This document shows, piece after piece, positions 56,868 to 64,000 of a stretch of 64,000 nucleotides of DNA. A model generated the notes under the pieces. The model ran no database searches. It saw only the letters and a list, made by a program, of their open reading frames with translations, and was not told where the DNA came from. This stretch comes from CAVQMB01 sp963713445 (GTDB lineage Bacteria > Pseudomonadota > Gammaproteobacteria > Competibacterales > Competibacteraceae), in the NCBI GenBank assembly GCA_963713445.1, contig CAVQMB010000031.1, positions 62,001 through 126,000 of the forward strand, given 5' to 3'. The stretch's first letter is position 1, and every line of letters starts with the position of its first letter. Both the position numbers and the translations under genes were made by a program.

Positions 56868-57899
56868 ATGAAGCGGTCGTCACTGCTTTGCATGTTTTGG
56901 GTGATCGGTATTCTCTCTGCTGGGCCGGTGTTTGCGGCATCTGGCGTGGTAACGATCTACAGTGCCGACGGTCTGCGCGACGGCAGCCCGAACTGGTATG
57001 ACACGGAATTCAAGGCTTTCACCGCGGCCACTGGCATTGAAGTGCAGTATATCGAGGCGGGATCCGGGGTAATCGTCAACCGGGTCGAGCGCGAGCGCAC
57101 CAATCCGCAGGCCGATGTACTGGTGACCCTGCCGCCGTTCATTCAGAAAGCAGCGGCGGATGGGTTGCTGCAGGCTTATAAGCCGGCCGATGCCAGCACC
57201 ATCCCGGCTGCGCTTAAGGATGCCGACAGCCGCTGGTATGCCATGGTCAACAATTATTTCTCGTTCATCTATAATCATGACGCGCTGTCAAAGGCACCGG
57301 CCAGCTTCACGACCCTGCTGGAGCCCAAGTTCAAAAATCGGATTCAGTATTCAACGCCCGGCCAGGCCGGCGACGGTACCGCGATGATGCTGCTGGCATT
57401 CCACGCGTTTGGCAGTAAGGATGCCGGCTTCAAGTATCTGAAGGAACTGCAGGCCAACAATCTGGGACCCTCGGCTTCCACCGGCAAGCTCACGGCGAAA
57501 GTCAACAAGGGCGAAATCTGGGTATCCAACGGTGACCTGCAGATGAACTTCGCGCAGATGGCGGATAATCCCAATATCAGCATCTTCTGGCTCAAGGATC
57601 CGCACGGTACCCGCTGGAGCTTCGCGATTCCGTATGCGATGGGTTTGGTTAAAGGTGCCCCGCATTCCGAGAATGGCAAGAAGCTGATTGATTTCCTGTT
57701 GAGCAAGAAGCCCCAGCAGGACGTCAGTGCTGTTGCCCGGGGTTTGCCGGCCCGCTCGGACGTAAAACCGACCGACGCCAATTACAAGCAGCTGGAGAAG
57801 TTCATGGATGGTGTCAAGATCTGGTCGCCGGATTGGGACGGCGTGCTGAAGGACCTGCAGACTGACGTCGCCCGTTGGCATGAAGTCACTGGCAGCTGA
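56868..57899 (+). CDS. phnS: 2-aminoethylphosphonate ABC transporter, substrate-binding protein
   Basis: Periplasmic binding protein of 343 residues with a signal peptide cleaved at PVFAAS. The mature part is a type 2 (iron/AEP-type) binding fold: VVTIYSADGLRDGSPNWYD, ERTNPQADVLVTLPPFIQKA, WYAMVNNYFSFIYNHDALSK, QYSTPGQAGDGTAMMLLAFH. These are typical of PhnS. ATG 56868 has a GGAGGAG ribosome site 6 bases upstream. It opens a tight phnSTUV operon. Confidence 0.9.
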   Translation: MKRSSLLCMFWVIGILSAGPVFAASGVVTIYSADGLRDGSPNWYDTEFKAFTAATGIEVQYIEAGSGVIVNRVERERTNPQADVLVTLPPFIQKAAADGLLQAYKPADASTIPAALKDADSRWYAMVNNYFSFIYNHDALSKAPASFTTLLEPKFKNRIQYSTPGQAGDGTAMMLLAFHAFGSKDAGFKYLKELQANNLGPSASTGKLTAKVNKGEIWVSNGDLQMNFAQMADNPNISIFWLKDPHGTRWSFAIPYAMGLVKGAPHSENGKKLIDFLLSKKPQQDVSAVARGLPARSDVKPTDANYKQLEKFMDGVKIWSPDWDGVLKDLQTDVARWHEVTGS

Positions 57900-59061
57900 T
57901 GCTATCCGGACGGTCTGGCACGACGATCCGTCGTCCGCCAGTCCGTCCTCAGAGCCGCCAGTCAGCGACAGTGTCAGGCACACCGATGACGCGTGCGGGG
58001 TGCGCTTTGATTCGGTAACGGTAGCCTATCCCGGCGCTATCGCACTGCAGGATTTTTCCCTGACCGTCGCGCCGGGGGAGGTGGTTGCGCTATTGGGTCC
58101 GTCGGGCTCCGGCAAGACCACCGCGCTACGCGCCGTAGCCGGTTTCGTCAAGCCCGCTCGCGGCCGGGTTTTTATCGGTCCGCGTGACGTTACGGGGCTG
58201 CCGCCTTACCAGCGCGACATCGGTATGGTGGTGCAGCAGTATGCGCTGTTCCCGCATATGCGGGTTTTCGACAATGTCGCGTTCGGACTCCGGGCCCGCC
58301 GCATGGCGCGGACGACAATCGCCAGGCGGGTCGCCGAATGCCTCGCCATGGTCGGCATGGCGGACTATGACAGGCGTTATCCGCGCGAGTTGAGCGGCGG
58401 TCAGCAACAGCGGGTGGCGATCGCGCGGGCGCTGGCGATCGAGCCCAAGCTGCTGTTGCTGGATGAACCACTGTCAGCGCTCGATGCCCAGCTGCGCAGC
58501 GGTATGCTGAATGAGATTGCGCGGCTCCATGGTGAGTTGCCCGATCTGACCATCCTCTACGTTACCCATGACCAGGCCGAAGCGCTGACGCTGGCTGACC
58601 GGATCGCGGTGATGAACAACAGTCGGCTGGTGGATATCGGAAGTGCCTATGAACTCTACAGCCGGCCACCGTCGCGGTTCACCGCGGAGTTCGTGGGCAA
58701 TGCCAATCTGTTGCCGGTGGTGGTCGAGCGCTACGACGAGACGGCCGGCCAGGCCTGGGTCAGGCTTGCCGATGGCCCCCTGCTGGCCACGGTGAGCGAT
58801 CCGGTGGCAGCAGGCGAACAACGCCTGCTGTGCGTGCGCCCGCATGCCCTGAGCCTGGAGCGGCATCCCCACTGTGAAAATGCGATCGAAGCGACGCTGA
58901 CCGGTCTACAGTGGCGTGGGACCCTGCATCAGCTCTACCTTGATCTCGATGGGATCGGGATCCGCGTGGATACCAATCCGCTGCGCACGGCCCCCCGGAT
59001 GAACAGCCGTCTGACACTGTACTTTGCGCCCTACGACGCGGTCCTGCTGGACGCCTCATGA
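57880..59061 (+). CDS. phnT: 2-aminoethylphosphonate ABC transporter, ATP-binding protein
   Basis: A 393-residue ATPase. Walker A GPSGSGKTTALRAVAG, Q-loop VVQQYALFPHMRVFDNVAFG, signature LSGGQQQRVAIARAL, Walker B LLLDEPLSALDAQLR, and a C-terminal TOBE-type domain (residues 280-390). The start codon lies 20 bases inside phnS, so the genes are coupled. The N-terminal 40 residues before the nucleotide-binding domain are longer than in most homologues. Confidence 0.88.
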   Translation: MKSLAADAIRTVWHDDPSSASPSSEPPVSDSVRHTDDACGVRFDSVTVAYPGAIALQDFSLTVAPGEVVALLGPSGSGKTTALRAVAGFVKPARGRVFIGPRDVTGLPPYQRDIGMVVQQYALFPHMRVFDNVAFGLRARRMARTTIARRVAECLAMVGMADYDRRYPRELSGGQQQRVAIARALAIEPKLLLLDEPLSALDAQLRSGMLNEIARLHGELPDLTILYVTHDQAEALTLADRIAVMNNSRLVDIGSAYELYSRPPSRFTAEFVGNANLLPVVVERYDETAGQAWVRLADGPLLATVSDPVAAGEQRLLCVRPHALSLERHPHCENAIEATLTGLQWRGTLHQLYLDLDGIGIRVDTNPLRTAPRMNSRLTLYFAPYDAVLLDAS

Positions 59062-59924
59062 CGCGCGCCGCATCGCCGCCGCTGCGGCGGTTGCCGAAAT
59101 GGCTCTGGATATTGCCGCCGTTGGTGGTGCTGTTCGGTATTTTCTATTACCCACTGATCCTGATCGTGCGCCAGTCACTGACGCTGCAGCACGGCGGCAT
59201 CGGGCTGCTGCATTATTGGGTGATGATCAGGTCGCATCTGTTTCGTGCGGCGCTGTTGCATACCCTGGAAATATCGACAGCGTCGACACTGGGATGCCTG
59301 GTGCTGGGGTTCGTGCTGGCACTGATTGCCGCCTTCGTGCCGTTCCCCGGCAGTCGCGCGGTCAGCGGGTTTATAGATGCCATTCTGGCGTTTCCATCCT
59401 TTCTGATTGCGCTGTCTTTCACCTTTCTCTACGGCGCCGCCGGGGTGTTTAACTACGCGTTAATGGACCTGCTCCACACCAGTCAGCCGCCGATTAATTT
59501 TGTCTACAGCCAGTACGGGGTCATCTTTGCCGAGATCACGTTCTATACACCGTTCGTGATGCGCCCATTGCTGGCCAGTTTTTCCCAGATCGACAGCGCT
59601 TTGATCGAAGTCGCCAGCAGTCTGGGTGCCCGGCCTCTGCGCATTATCCGTGAGGTGATCTTTCCCGAGGCGCTACCCGCGTTGCTGGCTGGCGGCAGCC
59701 TGTGCCTGCTGTTGACACTGAACGAATTCGGCATCGTGCTGTTTATCGGTGCCAAGGGCGTGATCACTCTGCCGATGGTGGTTTACGGCAAAGCGATCCA
59801 GGAGTTCGACTACACCGGCGGCTGCGTGGTGGCCGTGATGAATATTGGGCTGTCGCTGCTGCTGTATTCCTTGTACCGGTTCCTGCTGTCACGCACGGGA
59901 GGTAAGGGTGCTGCTGTCGTCTAG
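59058..59924 (+). CDS. phnU: 2-aminoethylphosphonate ABC transporter, permease 1
   Basis: A 288-residue permease with six membrane helices and the EAA loop (LIEVASSLGARPLRIIREVI) that contacts the ATPase. Overlaps phnT by 4 bases (ATGA) and phnV by 17. It belongs to the spermidine/AEP-type BPD permease family. Confidence 0.87.
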   Translation: MTRAASPPLRRLPKWLWILPPLVVLFGIFYYPLILIVRQSLTLQHGGIGLLHYWVMIRSHLFRAALLHTLEISTASTLGCLVLGFVLALIAAFVPFPGSRAVSGFIDAILAFPSFLIALSFTFLYGAAGVFNYALMDLLHTSQPPINFVYSQYGVIFAEITFYTPFVMRPLLASFSQIDSALIEVASSLGARPLRIIREVIFPEALPALLAGGSLCLLLTLNEFGIVLFIGAKGVITLPMVVYGKAIQEFDYTGGCVVAVMNIGLSLLLYSLYRFLLSRTGGKGAAVV

Positions 59925-60705
59925 CTGGGCACGCCGCTTGGCCTGGGCCGTGTTTTTTCTGTTGTTTCTGACGATCTTCGGGTTGCCTCTGGCGGTGGTT
60001 GGCCTGGCGAGTGTCGCCGGGCAGTGGAACGGGATCCTTCCGAGCGATCTGACGCTGCAGCATCTGGCAGGGGCGCTGCGCGATCGCTCCGGTCATGAAT
60101 TGCTGACCAGTCTGCTCACCGGATTGATCGCCAGCGCCATCGCTCTGCTGCTGGGTACCTGGGCGGCTCTGGCACTGCGTGGATTGCAACGCCACGCCCG
60201 GCGCCTGGTCGATGGGCTGTTCATGCTGCCCGTGGCGGTGCCTTCGGTGTCGGTCGGGCTGGGCTTGCTGGTGGCCTTCAGTCGCCCACCACTGCTGCTG
60301 AACGGCACGCCTTACATCGTCCTGCTGGCCCATGTGGTGCTGGTTACCGCGTTTGCCTACAGCAGCGTCTCGGCGGGTCTGCAGCGGTTGCCGCCAGAGT
60401 ATGAGCAGATGGCTGCCAGTCTGGGTGGGCGGCCCGGATTCGTGTTGCTGCGCGTGACCCTGCCGTTGCTGTTGCCATCGCTGGTAGCGGCGGGAGGCCT
60501 TTGCTTCGCCTTGTCCATGGGGGAGTTGGGTGCCACGATCATGGTGTATCCGCCGAACTGGGTGACCCTGCCGGTGGGTATCTTCGCACTTACCGATCGC
60601 GGCGCCATTTTTGATGGCGCCGCCCTCACCGTGCTGTTGCTGCTGACCACATTGGCGGTCATCCTGGCGATGTCGAAACTGCGCAGCCGGGCGACCTTCC
60701 GCTGA
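59908..60705 (+). CDS. phnV: 2-aminoethylphosphonate ABC transporter, permease 2
   Basis: A 265-residue second permease with six helices and the EAA-like loop (YEQMAASLGGRPGFVLLRVT). The start is GTG 59908, behind GGGAGGTAAG, inside the end of phnU; a longer frame from 59845 has an unlikely cysteine-rich start. It ends 30 bases from convergent phnX2. Confidence 0.86.
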   Translation: MLLSSSWARRLAWAVFFLLFLTIFGLPLAVVGLASVAGQWNGILPSDLTLQHLAGALRDRSGHELLTSLLTGLIASAIALLLGTWAALALRGLQRHARRLVDGLFMLPVAVPSVSVGLGLLVAFSRPPLLLNGTPYIVLLAHVVLVTAFAYSSVSAGLQRLPPEYEQMAASLGGRPGFVLLRVTLPLLLPSLVAAGGLCFALSMGELGATIMVYPPNWVTLPVGIFALTDRGAIFDGAALTVLLLLTTLAVILAMSKLRSRATFR

Positions 60706-60735
60706 CCTGCCCGGCCGGGACCTCTTCAGGGTGCT

Positions 60736-61584
60736 TTAGGGCTTTTCGCCGCGCGCCAGACGGGTATTGATGTCGGTTATAACCCCTGGCAGATCGGCGA
60801 TAGAGTCGACGACATAGTGTGCGCCCGCACGCCGTAGGATCTCGCGGGTCTGGTCCACCCGCCGCTCAAGGTCTTCGGCCGGCATCGCCTTGGCCTGTTC
60901 GAGACTGTCGATGTTCATGTAGTTGCTGTAGCGGGCGACACCAACCCCCCAGCAGCCGGCCTCCAGTGCCTCACCAACACCGGAGGTGGTGTCGTCGACC
61001 TTGACCACTGACTGGATAGGACTGACGTCGAGCAGATCCAGGTTGCGGTAAACCATGAACGGTTTGGGCCGGGCACCGTTGAGGACCTCGTCGCCAGCGA
61101 TCGAGGCATCGGGAACGTAGCCCTGTTTTTTCGCATCGGCTTCCAGGATATCGACCATGGAACGCACGAAGCCGGTCGTGCTGCCGATTTTAATGCCCTG
61201 TTTCTGCAGGGCCTGGGTCGTTTCCGCGACGCCCGGCAGCAAGTCGGTGTACTGACGCAGGCAGTCGAGCTGTAACGGCACGAAGTCGGCGAACATGCGG
61301 TCCACGTCGCGTTGCTCCGGATAGCGATCGTGGACCTGGCGCCAGCGCTCACGGATTTCCGGGTCCCTGGTCAGGGCCTGGATGTGCAAGTCCTTGCGCA
61401 AGCCCATGGGTCCGCGCGCCTCGATCATGGAAATCTCGACGCCCTGTTTTCTGAATACCTCGACGAAGACCACGGCCGGTGCGATGACATAAGCATCGGC
61501 TGTGGTCCCGCTCCAGTCGAGGATCACGGCCTTGACGGGGCCACGATAGCTGCGGGAAAAGACGTAGTCGGACTGAAAGCTCAT
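60736..61584 (-). CDS. phnX: Phosphonoacetaldehyde hydrolase (phosphonatase)
   Basis: Cleaves the C-P bond of phosphonoacetaldehyde to acetaldehyde and phosphate. The 282-residue HAD protein keeps every catalytic residue: nucleophile D23 (ILDWSGTT), Schiff-base K64 (PMGLRKDLH), H67, and the second metal aspartate D198 (KVDDTT). The alanine after the nucleophile tryptophan is serine here (DWSGT for the usual DWAGT). The start at ATG 61584 has AAGGAG 7 bases upstream. It shares an N-terminal extension with the catalytically altered paralogue at 52.8 kb, so the two are a duplicated pair. Same strand as phnW and downstream of it. Confidence 0.9.
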   Translation of the reverse strand: MSFQSDYVFSRSYRGPVKAVILDWSGTTADAYVIAPAVVFVEVFRKQGVEISMIEARGPMGLRKDLHIQALTRDPEIRERWRQVHDRYPEQRDVDRMFADFVPLQLDCLRQYTDLLPGVAETTQALQKQGIKIGSTTGFVRSMVDILEADAKKQGYVPDASIAGDEVLNGARPKPFMVYRNLDLLDVSPIQSVVKVDDTTSGVGEALEAGCWGVGVARYSNYMNIDSLEQAKAMPAEDLERRVDQTREILRRAGAHYVVDSIADLPGVITDINTRLARGEKP

Positions 61585-61654
61585 GGGTTGCTCCTTAAGT
61601 CGTGTGAATGATTGCCGGCCGTGGCCGGCGGGACTAACAACAGGAAACTTGGCT

Positions 61655-62801
61655 TCACGCGTCACCGAGTGGCGCCGTGGCGGTTACCGCCATCGCCGCC
61701 AGCGCGCTGCCGACCGCGCCCAGCACGCCGTGCATCTGGGCGCTGCCGAGTCGGCCAATGCAGCCGATGCGAAAACTGTCGGCTACGGTCAGTTTGCCGG
61801 GGTAGATCACGTAGCCCTGCTGCCGCAGGCTGTCGTAAAACCAGTCGAAATCAAAGCGTGGGTCAACCGGCATGTGGAAGGTGACGATGATCGGTGCCTG
61901 CAGCGCCTCCGGCAGCAGCGGGCGGAAACCGAGTGCACGCATGCCAGTGGTCAATATTCTGCAGTTTTCGGCATAACGGGCGCCGCGACCGGCGACGCCG
62001 CCTTCGGCATCGAACTCGTCGAGCGCCTGCTGTAGTGCCAGCAGGCAGTGGGTAGGTGGCGTGAAGCGCCATTGACCGGTGCGTTCCATGTTGGCCCACT
62101 GGTCATGCAAATCGAGGCTCAGCGAGTGGGCGTTACCGGCGGCCTGGTTCAGCGCGTCGTTGCGGACCAGGCAGAACCCTGTGCCGGGTACCCCTTCCAG
62201 GCATTTGTTACTTGATGCCACAACGGCTTCGAAGGCCAGCTCACCGGCGTCCAGCGGCAAGGCGCCAAACGCGCTCATGGCATCGATCAGCAGCCGTCGC
62301 CGATGGCGGGTGACCACTTCGGCCACCTGTTCTACAGGGTTGCGAATGCCCGAGGTGGTCTCGCAGTGGACCACGGCGACGTGTGTTATCCCCGCGTCTT
62401 CAGTCAGCCGGCGCTCCAGCGCCGCAGCATCGACCGGAGTATCTTCCGGCCACTCGTGGGTCTGGTAATCCCGGCCCAGGTAGTCACACATCCTGGCCAT
62501 GCGTTTACCGTAGGCGCCGTTAATCAGGATCAACAACTTACCGTCCCGCGGCACCAGGGTCGCGAGCATGGCCTCGACGACGAAGGTGCCGCTGCCCTGT
62601 AGCGGTACACAAGTGTATTGGTCGGTACCGTTGACAATGGCTACCAGCCGGTTGCGAATACGCCGGTTGATCTCGATGAAGTGGCTCGTCGCGCGAGCCA
62701 TAGTCATGCAGCATCGCCTTCTTGACGGTGGCCGAGGTCGTGAGTGGTCCTGGCGTCAACAGCCAGGGATCACCGGTTGGGGAGGCGGCAGGGCGGGTCA
62801 T
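61655..62801 (-). CDS. phnW: 2-aminoethylphosphonate-pyruvate transaminase, one frameshift as assembled
   Basis: Transaminates 2-aminoethylphosphonate with pyruvate to phosphonoacetaldehyde and alanine. The N-terminus (LLTPGPLTTSATVKKAMLHD) is in one frame and the rest (FIEINRRIRNRLVAIVNG; CVPLQGSGTFVVEAML; SSNKCLEGVPGTGFCLV with the PLP lysine) is in another. The break is near 62,687, where GAGCCACTTC should probably read GAGCACTTC (one extra C). Corrected length is about 381 residues. The catalytic part is intact, so I treat the break as technical or very recent. Followed by phnX after 70 bases. Confidence 0.87.
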
Positions 62802-62861
62802 GGACGACTCTCCTGAAGATCTGCAATGCGGGCGTTGCGCCTTTATAGCGTTCTCATTAAC

Positions 62862-62876
62862 ATAAATCCAATCGAT
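62862..62876 (-). promoter_or_regulatory. Candidate LysR-type operator C between phnW and lysR
   Basis: On the minus strand ACATCGATT followed by GGATTTAT, similar to sites A and B over the ATCGATT half but with a shifted, weaker second half. It satisfies T-N11-A and lies midway between phnW and its divergent regulator gene, the usual place for a LysR autoregulatory site. Confidence 0.4.
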
Positions 62877-62899
62877 GTTGTGAATAGTAATTATGGATC

Positions 62900-63772
62900 A
62901 TGGCAATACATCATGCGCAGCTTCGCGCCTTTCACGCGGTTGCTACTGAAGGCAGTTTCACCCGTGCTGCCGGGGCGCTGCACCTGACCCAGCCGACCCT
63001 GTCGGATCAGGTCAAGGCGCTGGAGAGCCGCTACAGCATCCGGTTGTTTGAACGCCGCGGGCGAGGGGTGGAACTCACCGAGCTGGGCCGCCGCGTGTAT
63101 GCGGTGAGTCAGCGGCTGTTCGCCGCGCAGGTTGAGATCGAGCAACTGGTGAATGCTGCCCGCGAGCTCACCAGCGGCCAGTTACGGGTGGGTGCCGACG
63201 CACCGTACCTGGTACTGCCGTTGCTGGCCGTCTTCAAGCGCCGCTACCCGGGTATTACCTTGAATCTGACCTTCGGTAACTCGGAACAACTGCGGGCTGG
63301 ACTACTGGGCCGCCGCTGTGACGTCGTGGTGCTGCCCGAGGTCGAACCCGAGCCGCGGCTACATACCCTGGCGCTGGGACCGGATCGGCTGGTGGTATTC
63401 GTCGACCGCGGTCACCCATGGACCGGGCGCCGCAGTATCCGGCTGGCCGACCTGTCGTCGCAGCGCCTGATTCTGCGCGAGCCCGGGTCGACCACGCGGG
63501 CGCTGTTCGAGCGCGCCCTGGCGAAGGCGGGTGTGGTGCCGGCCGAGGTGCTGGAGATTGGCAGTCGGGAAGGCGTGCGCGAGGCCGTAGCCGCCGGTCT
63601 TGGCGTCGGCGTGGTGGCCGCCAGCGAATTGGGCAACGACAGTCGGTTACACGCCCTCGAGGTGCGCGATGCCGAATTGAGCCACACCGAGTTTGCGGTC
63701 TGTCTGGCCGAGCGGCGCGAAGTCGGCGCCGTGCGGGCGTTGTTTGAACTGCTGGCAGAACGGCGTCCCTGA
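62900..63772 (+). CDS. LysR-family regulator of phosphonate utilisation
   Basis: A 290-residue LysR regulator: N-terminal winged helix (RAFHAVATEGSFTRAAGALH; LTQPTLSDQVKALESRYSI) and a two-lobed periplasmic-binding-like effector domain (VGADAPYLVLPLLAVF; ILREPGSTTRALFE; GLGVGVVAASEL). It resembles the LysR type that often neighbours phnW/phnX. Divergent from phnW across 98 bases, it should activate the locus with an aminophosphonate or breakdown product as co-inducer. Confidence 0.87.
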   Translation: MAIHHAQLRAFHAVATEGSFTRAAGALHLTQPTLSDQVKALESRYSIRLFERRGRGVELTELGRRVYAVSQRLFAAQVEIEQLVNAARELTSGQLRVGADAPYLVLPLLAVFKRRYPGITLNLTFGNSEQLRAGLLGRRCDVVVLPEVEPEPRLHTLALGPDRLVVFVDRGHPWTGRRSIRLADLSSQRLILREPGSTTRALFERALAKAGVVPAEVLEIGSREGVREAVAAGLGVGVVAASELGNDSRLHALEVRDAELSHTEFAVCLAERREVGAVRALFELLAERRP

Positions 63773-63871
63773 GGCACGGCTAAAGTAGGCGATCCGGCGC
63801 CGCGGCGTTACACTAGAACGACAGACGAAACCAACTGGGCAATGCCATTGCCCCGGCGGAGGAGAGTAACG

Positions 63872-64000
63872 ATGCAGTTGACCATTGATGCCGTCGACTT
63901 CCGGCTATTGACGAGCGCCACGCAACAGGAACTGCTCAGCGTCCTGGCCGGCCAGTCGCTGGAACCCGCCAGGACGGTTCGCAAGACGCGCTACCGCTGG
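63872..64000 (+). CDS. Start of an unknown protein, cut by window end
   Basis: The first 43 codons (MQLTIDAVDFRLLTSATQQE...) follow a strong GGAGGAG ribosome site 8 bases upstream. The segment has no recognisable motif and runs off the end of the window. Confidence 0.6.
   Translation, partial: MQLTIDAVDFRLLTSATQQELLSVLAGQSLEPARTVRKTRYRW

Noticed and set aside
60736..61584. PhnX2 first seemed to lack its Schiff-base lysine (EARGPMG)
   Set aside because: Re-aligned to known phosphonatases, the catalytic lysine is the one in MGLRK (K64), which is present. Only the paralogue at 52.8 kb lacks it.
1..64000. CRISPR arrays, insertion sequences, prophage or rRNA operon
   Set aside because: No regularly spaced repeats, transposase motifs, phage structural genes apart from the T6SS spike, or rRNA signatures were seen.

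Overview
The window is a GC-rich stretch of chromosome from a free-living aerobic gammaproteobacterium. The evidence is a Pseudomonas/Chromatiales-like gene order (mutS, pncC-thpR-recA-recX-alaS-lysC-csrA-tRNA-Ser-tRNA-Arg), the uvrA/YajR-type MFS/ssb neighbourhood, and the types of rpoH, ftsY, priA and ssb. I cannot name the genus. There is no CRISPR array, rRNA operon, prophage or insertion sequence.

Layout. 0-2 kb: a large membrane protein, cut by the window edge and less GC-rich than its surroundings. 2-4.5 kb: glycine betaine demethylation (gbcA, gbcB). 4.6-7.5 kb: split B12-dependent ribonucleotide reductase (nrdJa, nrdJb), preceded by a textbook pair of NrdR boxes. 7.9-10.4 kb: two lipoproteins and a glutamine-synthetase-family enzyme. 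10.4-12.4 kb: citrate synthase, a type-B L31 protein and two tRNAs. 12.5-30 kb: housekeeping and DNA-repair genes (csrA, lysC, alaS, recX, recA, thpR, pncC, mutS, fdxA, mobB, priA, ssb, uvrA) plus a DsrE-like secreted protein and a molybdopterin oxidoreductase. Many genes in this block (lysC, alaS, mutS, fdxA, the molybdoenzyme, the MFS gene, uvrA), and ttcA and phnW elsewhere, carry one-base indels. Because alaS should be indispensable, I read most of these as sequencing or assembly errors. 32.9-39.5 kb: an eight-gene orphan VgrG/PAAR island with adaptor and candidate effector genes but no T6SS structural genes. 39.7-49.6 kb: mixed metabolism, ttcA, ftsY and rpoH, with a perfect CIRCE operator in front of rpoH.

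49.7-63.8 kb: a Na/Pi transporter, an SpmA-SpmB fusion and a large aminophosphonate catabolic locus. PhnSTUV would import 2-aminoethylphosphonate. PhnW would transaminate it to phosphonoacetaldehyde, and PhnX2 would hydrolyse that to acetaldehyde and phosphate. A PbfA-type lyase would bring in the hydroxylated substrate, and a LysR regulator sits at the end. The locus also holds two unexplained members: a second PhnX paralogue that has lost its nucleophile, its Schiff-base lysine and a magnesium-binding aspartate, and a glutamate-1-semialdehyde-aminomutase-like PLP enzyme divergent from it. A shared ATC-N9-GAT-type motif lies in all three intergenic control regions, so the locus looks like a single substrate-induced regulon. 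This altered PhnX/PLP-enzyme pair is the best candidate for undescribed biology here.
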